NCBI GenBank assembly: GCA_964575225.1
Contig: CAZNQW010000163.1
Coordinates: forward strand, 1-8,826
Source: CAZNQW01 sp964575225
GTDB lineage: Bacteria > Chloroflexota > Anaerolineae > JAAYZQ01
Length of the DNA: 8,826 nt
Direction of reading: 5' to 3'
The notes below the pieces were generated by a model, which had not been told where the DNA came from, did not search any database, and saw only the letters and a program-made list of their open reading frames with translations. This document shows positions 1 to 6,611 of the stretch, one piece after another; position 1 is the stretch's first letter, and the number at the start of each line of letters is the position of its first letter. The position numbers and the translations under genes were made by a program.

Positions 1-908
1 TGGTAAACACTGGTCCGGTCGGGTGGAACAAGGGGCGGTAGGATGCCCGGGATCTTGGCCAACTCCCGGCTCAAGTAGGCCCCATTGCGCTGGCCGATGG
101 CGTTGTAGTGGGGAAGTCGCTTCAATTGACTGCGGGCAAAGGCCGCTGGTAGTTCCTGGGTGCGATAGTTCCAACCCAAGGTATAGCTGTAATAAGGACG
201 GATCTTTTCCTTTTCCTTTTCTACCTTTTCGCCAAACGTCCGGATCATCCTGGCCCGATCGGCCAGTTCCTCATTGTCGGTGTTCAGGAAACCCCCTTCA
301 CCGCCCGAGAGGTTCTTGGTCACGTTCAAGCTAAAACAGCCCATGTCTCCCATTGTGCCAGCCATCTTGCCTTGGTAAGTAGCGCCATGGGCCTGACAGG
401 CATCTTCGATGACGATCAAAGTGTACTTTTCGGCAAGGGCCAAAATGGGCTCCATGTCGGCCGGCAGGCCGTGAATGTGAACCGGCATCAGGACTTTGGT
501 GCGATCGCTGATCTTGGCCTCGATCTGCGCCGGGTCGATATTGTAAGTGCGCGGATCAATGTCGACAAAGATTGGGATACCGTTCTGATGCAGGATCGGA
601 TGGAACGAACCCGAGAAGGAAAAGGCGCTGGTGATCACTTCGACCCCGGGCCCCACCCCTGCCGCAAAGAGCGCTGAGTGCAGAGCTGCGGTGCCGCTGT
701 TAAAGCTCAATACCTGTCGGCTGCCGGTAAAGGCCGCCCATTCCTCTTCCAGGGCCGTAGCTTCCGGCCCATGAACGCCCGATAGGATCCTGCGGTCCAG
801 AACGGCCAGTACCGCATCTTTGTCCTCTTGAGTGATCTCGGGCCATGCCTGCTTCAGATTGTCGGGAACCGTGCGCGATCCCCCGTGCAATGCAAGCTTT
901 CCTTTCAT
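1..908 (-). CDS. DegT/DnrJ/EryC1/StrS-family PLP aminotransferase (3' end cut off by window edge)
   Basis: The frame is open for 302 codons from ATG at 908 to the window edge, so the C-terminus is missing (family members are usually about 370-420 aa). The start has a good Shine-Dalgarno (GGAGG, 7 nt upstream). Fold-type I aminotransferase motifs appear in family order: NSGTAALHSAL (residues 70-80), which holds the cofactor phosphate; GVGPGVEVITSAFSFSGS; FVDIDPRTYNID; VIEDACQAHGA with Asp169, which pairs with the pyridine nitrogen; and NVTKNLSGGEGG with Lys198 as the expected Schiff-base lysine. GWNYRTQELPAAFARSQL matches the conserved GxNYRxxExxAA segment. Known members aminate keto-sugars or keto-cyclitols, usually with glutamine or glutamate as donor. 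It lies 63 nt after the class III aminotransferase and is probably co-transcribed with it. The family is certain. The substrate is unknown; an amino-sugar or aminocyclitol role is inferred from family and neighbours. A GAAAAG hexamer repeat encodes a Lys/Glu-rich stretch near residues 227-235. Confidence 0.93.
   Translation of the reverse strand, partial: MKGKLALHGGSRTVPDNLKQAWPEITQEDKDAVLAVLDRRILSGVHGPEATALEEEWAAFTGSRQVLSFNSGTAALHSALFAAGVGPGVEVITSAFSFSGSFHPILHQNGIPIFVDIDPRTYNIDPAQIEAKISDRTKVLMPVHIHGLPADMEPILALAEKYTLIVIEDACQAHGATYQGKMAGTMGDMGCFSLNVTKNLSGGEGGFLNTDNEELADRARMIRTFGEKVEKEKEKIRPYYSYTLGWNYRTQELPAAFARSQLKRLPHYNAIGQRNGAYLSRELAKIPGILPPLVPPDRTSVY
204..230 (-). repeat. Short in-frame GAAAAG hexamer repeat (Glu-Lys dipeptides)
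   Basis: Four copies of GAAAAG on the coding strand (CTTTTC at 204-209, 210-215, 216-221 and 225-230). Three are in tandem and the fourth is separated by one GTA codon. They lie inside the DegT-family gene and encode EK-V-EK-EK-EK, just before the conserved YYSYTLGWNYR segment. Because the unit is six bases, slippage would add or remove whole EK pairs without breaking the frame. Confidence 0.7.
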
Positions 909-971
909 TGTTGGTCCTCCCATGATCGTTTGGAAATCGGCCTGGTGTTCGTTCCACGCCAAGGCCTGGGT

Positions 972-2249
972 CTAGGTAGCAAGTGTGACCTGTACCGCCG
1001 GTGCGTCCGGCGCCCGCAAGCCACGAGCTAGCGCATCTTTCACTGCCCGAAAGCCATCCGCACAGACTTCCAGCGTGTGGGCCAGATCGTGATCGGAGTG
1101 GCTGGCAGACACGAACCAGTGGTGGTTGGGATGCAGCAAGATGCCCTGCCGGGTGGTCTCACGGTAGAAGAAATATTTGGCCGCCTCTCGCACACCCGGA
1201 TCGCGATAGGTAAAGGTGAGATAGGGCATCGGTGGCAATCCCACGGCCTGGGCCTCGATGCCCAGATCCGCGGCCAGGTGGTCCAGTCCATCCAGCATGC
1301 CCTGGCCGATGCGCCACAGGTGCGGGATCGCCTGCTCGCGGCGCAGTTTTCGAATGGTGGCCACTGCTGCTGCCATGGCGATCGAGTTGGTGAAAAAGGT
1401 GGAGGACACGTAGGTCTGGCTTATGGCCTGCATGATCTCTCGCCGTCCCACCAACGCTGACACAGCGTATCCGTTGGACATGGCCTTGCTAAAGGTCGCC
1501 AGGTCGGGCACGACGTCATAGTACTCCTGAGCCCCGCCCAGGGCCACGTGAAAGCCTGAGCGAATCTCGTCCAGGATGAACAGCGCCCCATAGCGATGGG
1601 CCAATTCCTTGACCCCGGCGAGGAATCCCGGTTCTGGCAGCTCGATTTCCAACGGCATCATAATCACACCGGCGACCTGGTCTCGATTCTGCCTGAGCAC
1701 GTCTTCCAGAGAGTTGAGGTCGTTGTAGATAAATGTGAGGGTGTCCTCTCGCACGTGGCGTGGGATGCCTGTCTCGCGCATGCAGCACCAGTCGTGCCAG
1801 CCGTGGTAACCCCAGCGCACGACCTTGTCGCGGTTGGTGACAATGCGAGCCAGTCGCACGGCAGTCGTTGTGGCATCCGAACCGGTCTTGAAGAAATGGA
1901 CCATTTCGGCGCAAGGAATCACCTCTACCAGCAACTCGGCCAACTCGTTCTGGACCGGTCGGGTCAGGGGAAAGGCAAAGCCCTCCTGTATCTCGCGGAT
2001 GGCAGCCGCATCTACATCGGGATCACAATAGCCCAGGACAATGATGCCGTACGCCAGAATCCAATCCAGAAAACGATTGCCGTCCAGATCCCAGAGAACG
2101 GCGCCCCGGCCTCGCGTTCCAAAAATGGGGTATTCGCCGGGGATGAGCGTGTTGGGCGCTTTGCCCTGGGTGGTTCCCCCAGCTATGATCTCCTGCGCCC
2201 GGTCGAACAGCGCCTGTGAGCGGGCAAACTGCAATGGTTTGGTGGCCAT
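972..2249 (-). CDS. Class III PLP-dependent aminotransferase (glutamate-1-semialdehyde aminomutase-like subgroup)
   Basis: A complete 425-aa protein of normal family length, starting at an ATG with a strong Shine-Dalgarno (GGAGGAG, 9 nt upstream) and ending in TAG. Class III markers are in order: GSDATTTAVRLAR (residues 123-135) at the cofactor phosphate; YHGWHDW (148-154), whose aromatic residue stacks on the PLP ring; LDEIRSGF (226-233) with Asp227 on the pyridine nitrogen; GGAQEYYDVVPDL; and FSKAMSNG (253-260) with Lys255 as the Schiff-base lysine. STFFTNSIAMAAA sits where HemL has its TYSGNP-type segment. The enzyme would transfer an amino group between an amine or amino acid and a carbonyl compound in the cytoplasm. 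It follows the permease gene by 70 nt. Heme-pathway HemL is unlikely: FSKAMSNGYAVSALVG differs from HemL's GKxxGGG motif and no heme genes are nearby. Sugar- or antibiotic-type transaminases of this class are better comparisons. The substrate is unknown. Confidence 0.93.
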   Translation of the reverse strand: MATKPLQFARSQALFDRAQEIIAGGTTQGKAPNTLIPGEYPIFGTRGRGAVLWDLDGNRFLDWILAYGIIVLGYCDPDVDAAAIREIQEGFAFPLTRPVQNELAELLVEVIPCAEMVHFFKTGSDATTTAVRLARIVTNRDKVVRWGYHGWHDWCCMRETGIPRHVREDTLTFIYNDLNSLEDVLRQNRDQVAGVIMMPLEIELPEPGFLAGVKELAHRYGALFILDEIRSGFHVALGGAQEYYDVVPDLATFSKAMSNGYAVSALVGRREIMQAISQTYVSSTFFTNSIAMAAAVATIRKLRREQAIPHLWRIGQGMLDGLDHLAADLGIEAQAVGLPPMPYLTFTYRDPGVREAAKYFFYRETTRQGILLHPNHHWFVSASHSDHDLAHTLEVCADGFRAVKDALARGLRAPDAPAVQVTLAT

Positions 2250-2319
2250 TTTTCAATTCTCCTCCAAGTTTTTGAGCTCGGCAGTTCCATTGTCGGATAA
2301 ATCAAGCTCGGGCTTTGGC

Positions 2320-3144
2320 TCAGAATTTGCGTTCCCCCTTGCTCGACGGCTGGCCGATCCGGCTCAGGGCGTAAAAAGTGAGCATCAGAATGGTCACTGA
2401 GCCCAAGAGAAGCAGTGTGGCGAGGGCGTTGATCTTGGGTGTCACGCCGAACTTGACCTGCGAAAAAACATAGAGCGGCAGGGTTGTCTGCGGGCCGATG
2501 GTGAACAGGGTGATCACGAACTCGTCCAGCGATAGGGTAAAGGCGAACAGCGCGCCAGCCAGAATGCCAGGCAGGATGAGCGGAAATGTGACGTGCCGGA
2601 AGGTTGCCGCTGGGTTGGCGCCCAGGTCGGCGGCCGCCCACTCCAGGCAGCGGTCAAAGCCCACCAGGCGTGACGAGACTACAAGCACCACAAAGGGAGT
2701 GGTCAAGACCACATGGCCCACGATCACCGTACCCAGGGAGAGGGGCACCTCGAGCACAGACGACAAAAAGACCAAAAGGGCAATACCAATGAGCAGGCCG
2801 GGCACCATCATCGGCAACAGAAATAGGATCCTCAGGTACTCCTTGAACCGGAGTGTGGCCCTGACCAGTGGAAAGGCGGCTGCCGTGCCAATGCTCGTGG
2901 CTAACAGCGAAGTGCAGAAGGCGACCCACAAGCTGTTCTTGAAAGCATCGATGACCAAATAGTCGCGAAAGAGATCCGCATACCATTTGAGCGTAAACCC
3001 GGTAAAGGGAAGATTGCCAGCCGATGACTCGTTGAACGAGAAGAAGGCCAAGAGCAATACGGGCACATAGAGAAAGACAAAGCCCAAAAGACCATACAGC
3101 CGAAAGAAGAAGGATGTCACCTGGCCCCTGCCTGAGATCTCCAT
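2320..3144 (-). CDS. potC: ABC transporter permease, PotC type (polyamine/Fe(III)/opine importer family)
   Basis: A 274-aa inner-membrane permease. About six hydrophobic segments are visible, near residues 13-36, 70-95, 104-130, 136-160, 191-215 and 240-262. The cytoplasmic EAA loop is clear at about 168-192 (EWAAADLGANPAATFRHVTF, followed by PLILPG); this is the surface that docks to the ATPase. Length and layout match PotC/PotI proteins, which pair with a PotB-type partner. The ATG lies two bases after the stop of the upstream permease (TAA-CC-ATG), so the two are very probably translationally coupled. A GAGG about 13 nt upstream, inside the preceding gene, is a weak ribosome-binding site. 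The symbol is at family level only: the true substrate is not shown, and the neighbouring enzymes suggest an amino compound rather than necessarily spermidine or putrescine. It ends in TGA. Confidence 0.93.
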   Translation of the reverse strand: MEISGRGQVTSFFFRLYGLLGFVFLYVPVLLLAFFSFNESSAGNLPFTGFTLKWYADLFRDYLVIDAFKNSLWVAFCTSLLATSIGTAAAFPLVRATLRFKEYLRILFLLPMMVPGLLIGIALLVFLSSVLEVPLSLGTVIVGHVVLTTPFVVLVVSSRLVGFDRCLEWAAADLGANPAATFRHVTFPLILPGILAGALFAFTLSLDEFVITLFTIGPQTTLPLYVFSQVKFGVTPKINALATLLLLGSVTILMLTFYALSRIGQPSSKGERKF

Positions 3145-3146
3145 GG

Positions 3147-4088
3147 TTATACCAAATCCTCGATGCGGAGATAACGGCGAAATACCACCAAGATCACGGT
3201 AATCAGCGCCGCAATGCTCAAGGCCACGGCTGCCCCGGTGGGCAGTTGAAAGCCCCGGAACAGCGTGACGATCAAGATGGCAATCATAGTACCGCTGGTG
3301 CCACCAACCAGTTTGGGGGTGATGTATTCGCCCAGCATGGGAATAAAGATGAATAGAAAGGCGGTGATCACACCCTGCTTTGTCTGGGGCAGCATGATTT
3401 CGAGAAATGTGCGCCAGGGCCGGGCTCCCAAATCCATGGCTGCGGTGATCTGGGTAAAGTCAAATTTCTCGATCGCAGCGTACAGGGTGATAATGGCAAA
3501 TGGTAAGTAAAGATATAAAAACACTATTAGAACGCTAAAATTGTTATAAAGCAGAAACGACAGCGGTTCTTTGATCAATCCAAGCCACATCAACAGCTCA
3601 TTGATGAGCCCTTTGCGCCCCAGGATTCCCATCCAGGCATAGACGCGTAGCAGATAGCTGGTCCAAAAGGGGATGATGACAAGAAGCAACAAGGGCATCT
3701 GCCAGCGTTTGCTCACATACCGCACCAAAAAGTAGGCAAAGGGGTAGCCGAAGAGCAGGGCCAGGGCCGTCACCGCCAACGAAATGCCAAAGGTCTTGAG
3801 CAGGACGGTCAGGTACATCCCGGCTGTGAAAAAGTCCTTGTAGTGCTGCAGCGTCCATTTGGGAACGACGTTAAAGCCGTCCATCGTCCACAGGCTGTAC
3901 AAAACCATCACGACCATGGGCGCCAGGAAAAAGACCGCGAGCAAGACGCTGATGGGCATAAAGCCAAATAGCAGCTTGCGCGAGGGCCGCGCGCCCGCCA
4001 TGTCCTCGGGGCCGCGCACCACATCACCGGGGCCGAGCGAGCCCGGAATTGGTGCTGTCGTCGTGGCCTGTGTGGTTTCCGAAGTCAA
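3147..4088 (-). CDS. potB: ABC transporter permease, PotB type; probable TTG start
   Basis: An inner-membrane permease of 313 aa from TTG at 4088. A Pro/Thr/Gly-rich cytoplasmic N-tail of about 38 residues precedes hydrophobic segments near 39-67, 95-125, 129-152, 184-206, 240-256 and 286-306. The EAA loop lies at about 215-236 (ITAAMDLGARPWRTFLEIML), and GEYITPKLVGG is typical of PotB/PotH proteins. The frame also stays open to a GTG at 4118. That GTG has no Shine-Dalgarno and lies inside the stem of a perfect hairpin, whereas the TTG has GGAGGG exactly 6 nt upstream, so I chose TTG. A third option, ATG at 4001, has GAGG only 2 nt away. The gene follows the binding-protein gene by 57 nt and is followed after 2 nt by potC. 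The two permeases should form the heterodimeric channel. The symbol is at family level; the substrate is unproven. Confidence 0.9.
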   Translation of the reverse strand: MTSETTQATTTAPIPGSLGPGDVVRGPEDMAGARPSRKLLFGFMPISVLLAVFFLAPMVVMVLYSLWTMDGFNVVPKWTLQHYKDFFTAGMYLTVLLKTFGISLAVTALALLFGYPFAYFLVRYVSKRWQMPLLLLVIIPFWTSYLLRVYAWMGILGRKGLINELLMWLGLIKEPLSFLLYNNFSVLIVFLYLYLPFAIITLYAAIEKFDFTQITAAMDLGARPWRTFLEIMLPQTKQGVITAFLFIFIPMLGEYITPKLVGGTSGTMIAILIVTLFRGFQLPTGAAVALSIAALITVILVVFRRYLRIEDLV

Positions 4089-4094
4089 GAGATT

Positions 4095-4100
4095 CCCTCC
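4095..4100 (-). promoter_or_regulatory. Shine-Dalgarno that decides the PotB-type start
   Basis: GGAGGG on the minus strand, separated from TTG at 4088-4086 by six bases (AATCTC). It is the only good ribosome-binding site near the N-terminus. The upstream in-frame GTG at 4118 is buried in an RNA stem and lacks one. Confidence 0.75.
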
Positions 4101-4106
4101 CACGAA

Positions 4107-4135
4107 GGTGCGACACACGCCCCGTGTGTCGCACC
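4107..4135 (-). promoter_or_regulatory. Perfect 12-bp stem-loop between binding-protein and permease genes
   Basis: On the transcribed strand GGTGCGACACAC is followed by a GGGGC loop and the exact complement GTGTGTCGCACC. It begins 10 nt after the TGA of the binding-protein gene and ends 6 nt before the permease Shine-Dalgarno. No U-run follows (the next bases are TTCGTGG), so it is not a standard intrinsic terminator. Known intercistronic hairpins of this kind, for example malE-malF in enterics, stabilise upstream mRNA or damp downstream expression. That would give more binding protein than permease, which is inference here. Confidence 0.8.
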
Positions 4136-4145
4136 CTGTGACCGA

Positions 4146-5246
4146 TCAACTGGCGAGCGCTTCGTTGAACGCGTTGATATAAGCTTCCATGTTGGCCGAT
4201 GGTCCCTTGAGTGTCATGGTGAGCACGACCTCGGGTCGGTCGAACAGGTACCGTTTGGCGCGATCCTCCTCACCCTGTTTCACCAACAGGTCATAGGCTG
4301 CCTTGTTGAACAGAGGCCTGCCGTATTGCACAAAGTTTTTAGCGATCCATTCCGGGGTTTCCATCTTGTCCAGCCAGGCCCAGGCCGCGTCCCGGTTGGT
4401 GCCGTCCTTGACCAGCATTTCGCCGTCCATCCAGCCGACGACCCCTTCCTTGGGGACAAAGGTCTTGATTTCGGGGCCGCCCGCATCCTTGACCCGATCC
4501 TCCATGCCGACGTTGACCGTGCAGAACCAGATCGACTCGTCAGTCATGAGCGTCACCAGTTCGGTGTTTTGTTCCACGAATTTGAGGATGTTGGGTTTGA
4601 GGTCGATCAACTGCTGCTTGGCCTGCTGGATCTGGTCATCGGTCATGTTGTAGGCGTCCTGGATACCCAAGCTCTTGCCCATCATGGCCATGACGTCAAA
4701 GGGCTGGAGTTCCATGGCGATCTTGCCCTTGTATTTGGGGTCCCACAGCGCCGCCCAAGAGTCAGGCTCAGGCGAGACGTACTTGGGGTTATAGGCCACG
4801 ACGACCGGTGAATAGCCAAAGGGGAAGGCCAGGTACTTGCCATCGGCCTGCCAGAACGAAAAGTCTTTGACTACCGGAAACAGATTCTTGGCCGTGGCCA
4901 GTGCGTCCAAGTCGAACCCTTCGATGAGGCCTTCCTCGTAATATTTGGGCACCCACAGGGCGTCACCGGAGACCAAGTCGATCTGCTTGCCGCCCACCTG
5001 CTGCACCTTCAGGAATGCTTCCGAGTTGTCTGAAAAGAGCGTAGGCGTGGTCTTGATCCCTTATTGAGTGGAAGCCTCTTCCAATTGCTCAGGAAAATAG
5101 TGATCGCTCCAGGTGAGCCAGTTGAATGTTCCCTGGCCCTCCTTGGTCGCACCGCAGCCTGCCAGGGCTGACGATGTCGCCAACCCCAGGCCGGCAGCCG
5201 CCGTCAGTTTCAAAAAGTCACGCCGGGCAATGCCTCTGTCAAACAT
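4146..5246 (-). pseudogene. potD: ABC transporter substrate-binding lipoprotein, PotD type, interrupted by an in-frame TAA at codon 62
   Basis: A single reading frame of 366 codons before the final TGA, full length for a PotD/PotF-type periplasmic binding protein, but broken by TAA at codon 62. The ATG at 5246 follows GGAGGGAG. The N-terminus has a twin-arginine-like ARRDFLKL (residues 7-14), a hydrophobic stretch, and a lipobox LAGC with Cys31, so export and lipid anchoring are expected. FNWLTWSDHYFPEQLEEA (41-58) matches the start of PotD-like domains. After the stop the same frame continues GIKTTPTLFSDNSEAF, then YSPVVVAYNPK, VPKEGVVGWMD (about 264-274) and QYGRPLFNKAAYDLL. The WMD (Trp272, Asp274) corresponds to the WxD that contacts the amine in PotD. 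No frame change is needed, and the frame continues in protein-like sequence for 304 more codons with no second internal stop. As written, only a 61-residue fragment would be made. Recent nonsense mutation or a base error are the likeliest explanations. The symbol is at family level. Confidence 0.85.
5061..5063 (-). other. In-frame TAA stop interrupting the binding-protein gene
   Basis: The codons read GCT TCC ACT CAA TAA GGG ATC AAG, that is ASTQ-stop-GIK. In PotD-like proteins this point is usually an ordinary residue just before a GIK/GIE segment. One base change would restore a sense codon, for example TAC, TAT, CAA, AAA, GAA, TCA or TTA. TAA is used as the normal terminator of the PotA-type and PotB-type genes here, so general reassignment of TAA is excluded. 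Confidence 0.9.
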
Positions 5247-5273
5247 GGTCAATTCTCCCTCCTTGTCTTTTCC

Positions 5274-5287
5274 TCGAAACGATTCGA
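5274..5287. promoter_or_regulatory. Imperfect palindrome upstream of binding-protein gene, possible LacI-type operator
   Basis: TCGAAACGATTCGA: 12 of 14 positions are symmetric around a central CG. It lies in the 141-nt gap between the ATPase and binding-protein genes, about 27 nt before the ATG. A central CG flanked by A/T-rich half-sites is the usual form of LacI-family operators, and the half-site GAAACG shares AAACG with the palindrome before the repressor gene. It could instead be a chance palindrome. Confidence 0.35.
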
Positions 5288-5387
5288 TCCTCAGATACAG
5301 CCCATCTTCTCCTGCTCTCACCCCCCTTCCCTCATGCGCCCAAGGCTCAATGGCCGCCTTCTCGCATCGCGGTCCTTTGCTCAATTG

Positions 5388-6518
5388 TTAGTCAAGCAAC
5401 ACCTGCCCGTGCTGCATTTGCCACCCTATCCAGATCCTTTGGCCCGGGGCAAAGGCCAGGGCTTCTGCCCCAATCTGACTTGTCTGATGCACACTGACCG
5501 TAGCACCGTCCGCCAATTCCCCCCCGATCTTGGTGTACATGCCCAGGAAGGCAACCCGCAGCACTGTGGCTTCGGCCCAATTGTCCAATGCCTCGTCGGG
5601 AGCCAAGGAGGCGACCATGTGCTCGGGCCTAACCATGACCGTCACGGCTTGCGCATTCGCTTGGTGGTTGTGGCTCAGAATCTTGTCGCCAAAAACTCGT
5701 ACTGGGCGGGCAAATCCTGGTATCTGCACCCACGCCTCACTCTTGTCATGCTGGAGTAGGCTACCCTGAAAAAAGTTGGATTCGCCGATAAAGCCGGCGA
5801 CAAAGCGGTTGACTGGGTGGTGGTAGATCGCCGTCGGAGAATCCTCTTGCACCAGCCGACCCTTGTTCATCACGGCAATACGGTCCGACATGACCATGGC
5901 TTCCTCTTGATCGTGGGTAACATAGACGAACGTAATGCCCACCTTGCGCTGGATGTTTCGCAGTTCACCTTGGAGCTGTTTGCGGATCTTAAGATCCAAT
6001 GCGCCGAGCGGTTCGTCGAGGAGTAGAACGTCGGGCTCATTTACCAGCGCTCGGGCCAGGGCAATGCGTTGCTGTTGGCCGCCGGAGAGCTGCGCGGTCC
6101 GGCGCTGGCCAAAGCCCGGCAATGAGATCAGGCGCAACATGTCTTCGACTTTGTGGTCAATTTCGGCCTGTGGCACTTTTCTCATGCGTGGGCCAAAGCC
6201 AATGTTCTGGGCTACGGTCATGTGCGGAAACAGGGCATAATTCTGGAATACGGTGTTGACATTGCGGCGATAGGGAGGATCGTCCTGGACTACCCGGCCA
6301 TTGATGCGCACCGTCCCTGCTGACACCGGGATAAAGCCACCAATGATGTTGAGTGTCGTCGTCTTGCCGCAACCCGACGGCCCTAGCAGGGTGTAAAACT
6401 CGCCGTGGCGAATCTGCAACGATATGTTATCCAGGGCGGCCATGCTGCCATAGTGTTTCGAAACTGCATCGAGTTCTACTGCATAGCTTGAGGAATCCCT
6501 AGTGCTTTCTATTGCCAT
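5388..6518 (-). CDS. potA: ABC transporter ATP-binding protein, PotA type
   Basis: A complete 376-aa ATPase, the normal length for PotA/FbpC-type importer ATPases. Motifs in order: Walker A GPSGCGKTT (residues 46-54, Lys52), Q-loop Gln92 (VFQNYALFPHMTVAQNIGFG), ABC signature LSGGQQQR (144-151), Walker B VLLLDEP (164-170, catalytic Glu169), and H-loop YVTHDQEEA (His202). After about residue 240 a C-terminal TOBE-like domain follows (VMVRPEHM, then ATVLRVAFLGMYTKIGG). It would couple ATP hydrolysis to import through the two permeases encoded downstream, on the cytoplasmic face of the membrane. All catalytic residues are present, so this subunit looks functional although the binding-protein gene is interrupted. 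ATG at 6518 is the natural start, but its Shine-Dalgarno is poor: the purine-rich GAGAGGGGA lies about 14 nt upstream. It follows the dehydrogenase by 93 nt and ends in TAA. The symbol is at family level; Fe(III) or opine specificity cannot be excluded. Confidence 0.95.
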   Translation of the reverse strand: MAIESTRDSSSYAVELDAVSKHYGSMAALDNISLQIRHGEFYTLLGPSGCGKTTTLNIIGGFIPVSAGTVRINGRVVQDDPPYRRNVNTVFQNYALFPHMTVAQNIGFGPRMRKVPQAEIDHKVEDMLRLISLPGFGQRRTAQLSGGQQQRIALARALVNEPDVLLLDEPLGALDLKIRKQLQGELRNIQRKVGITFVYVTHDQEEAMVMSDRIAVMNKGRLVQEDSPTAIYHHPVNRFVAGFIGESNFFQGSLLQHDKSEAWVQIPGFARPVRVFGDKILSHNHQANAQAVTVMVRPEHMVASLAPDEALDNWAEATVLRVAFLGMYTKIGGELADGATVSVHQTSQIGAEALAFAPGQRIWIGWQMQHGQVLLD

Positions 6519-6611
6519 CTTACGCCAACTTTCCCCTCTCTATCCCCGGAACACGGATGCAACAGGCTTGACGCCTTTGAACCTTTGGGCCTCTGCCGAA
6601 TCTGTAAGGTC

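Noticed and set aside
1596..2219. Long plus-strand ORF (207 codons) opposite the aminotransferase, and similar antisense ORFs at 4326-4811 and 1077-1460
   Set aside because: They mirror a well-supported minus-strand coding gene, show no family motifs, and are expected in GC-rich coding sequence.
972..2249. Assignment as HemL (glutamate-1-semialdehyde aminomutase)
   Set aside because: The active-site lysine motif and surrounding residues differ from HemL, and no heme-pathway genes are adjacent.
4107..4135. Hairpin as a rho-independent terminator
   Set aside because: No U-run follows on the transcribed strand; TTCGTGG and a ribosome-binding site come next, and the operon continues.
5061..5063. 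Programmed recoding (selenocysteine or pyrrolysine) or a TAA-reassigned code
   Set aside because: Selenocysteine uses TGA and pyrrolysine TAG. TAA terminates two other genes here, and I see no recoding structure.
5291..5305. Four-codon leader ORF (MGCI-stop) before the binding-protein gene
   Set aside because: The AGGAG is only 3 nt from its ATG and there is no attenuator structure to go with it; probably chance.
5247..5384. Upstream extension of the binding-protein frame to 5384
   Set aside because: It would put about 46 non-signal-like residues before a clear Tat/lipoprotein signal. The ATG at 5246 has its own Shine-Dalgarno.
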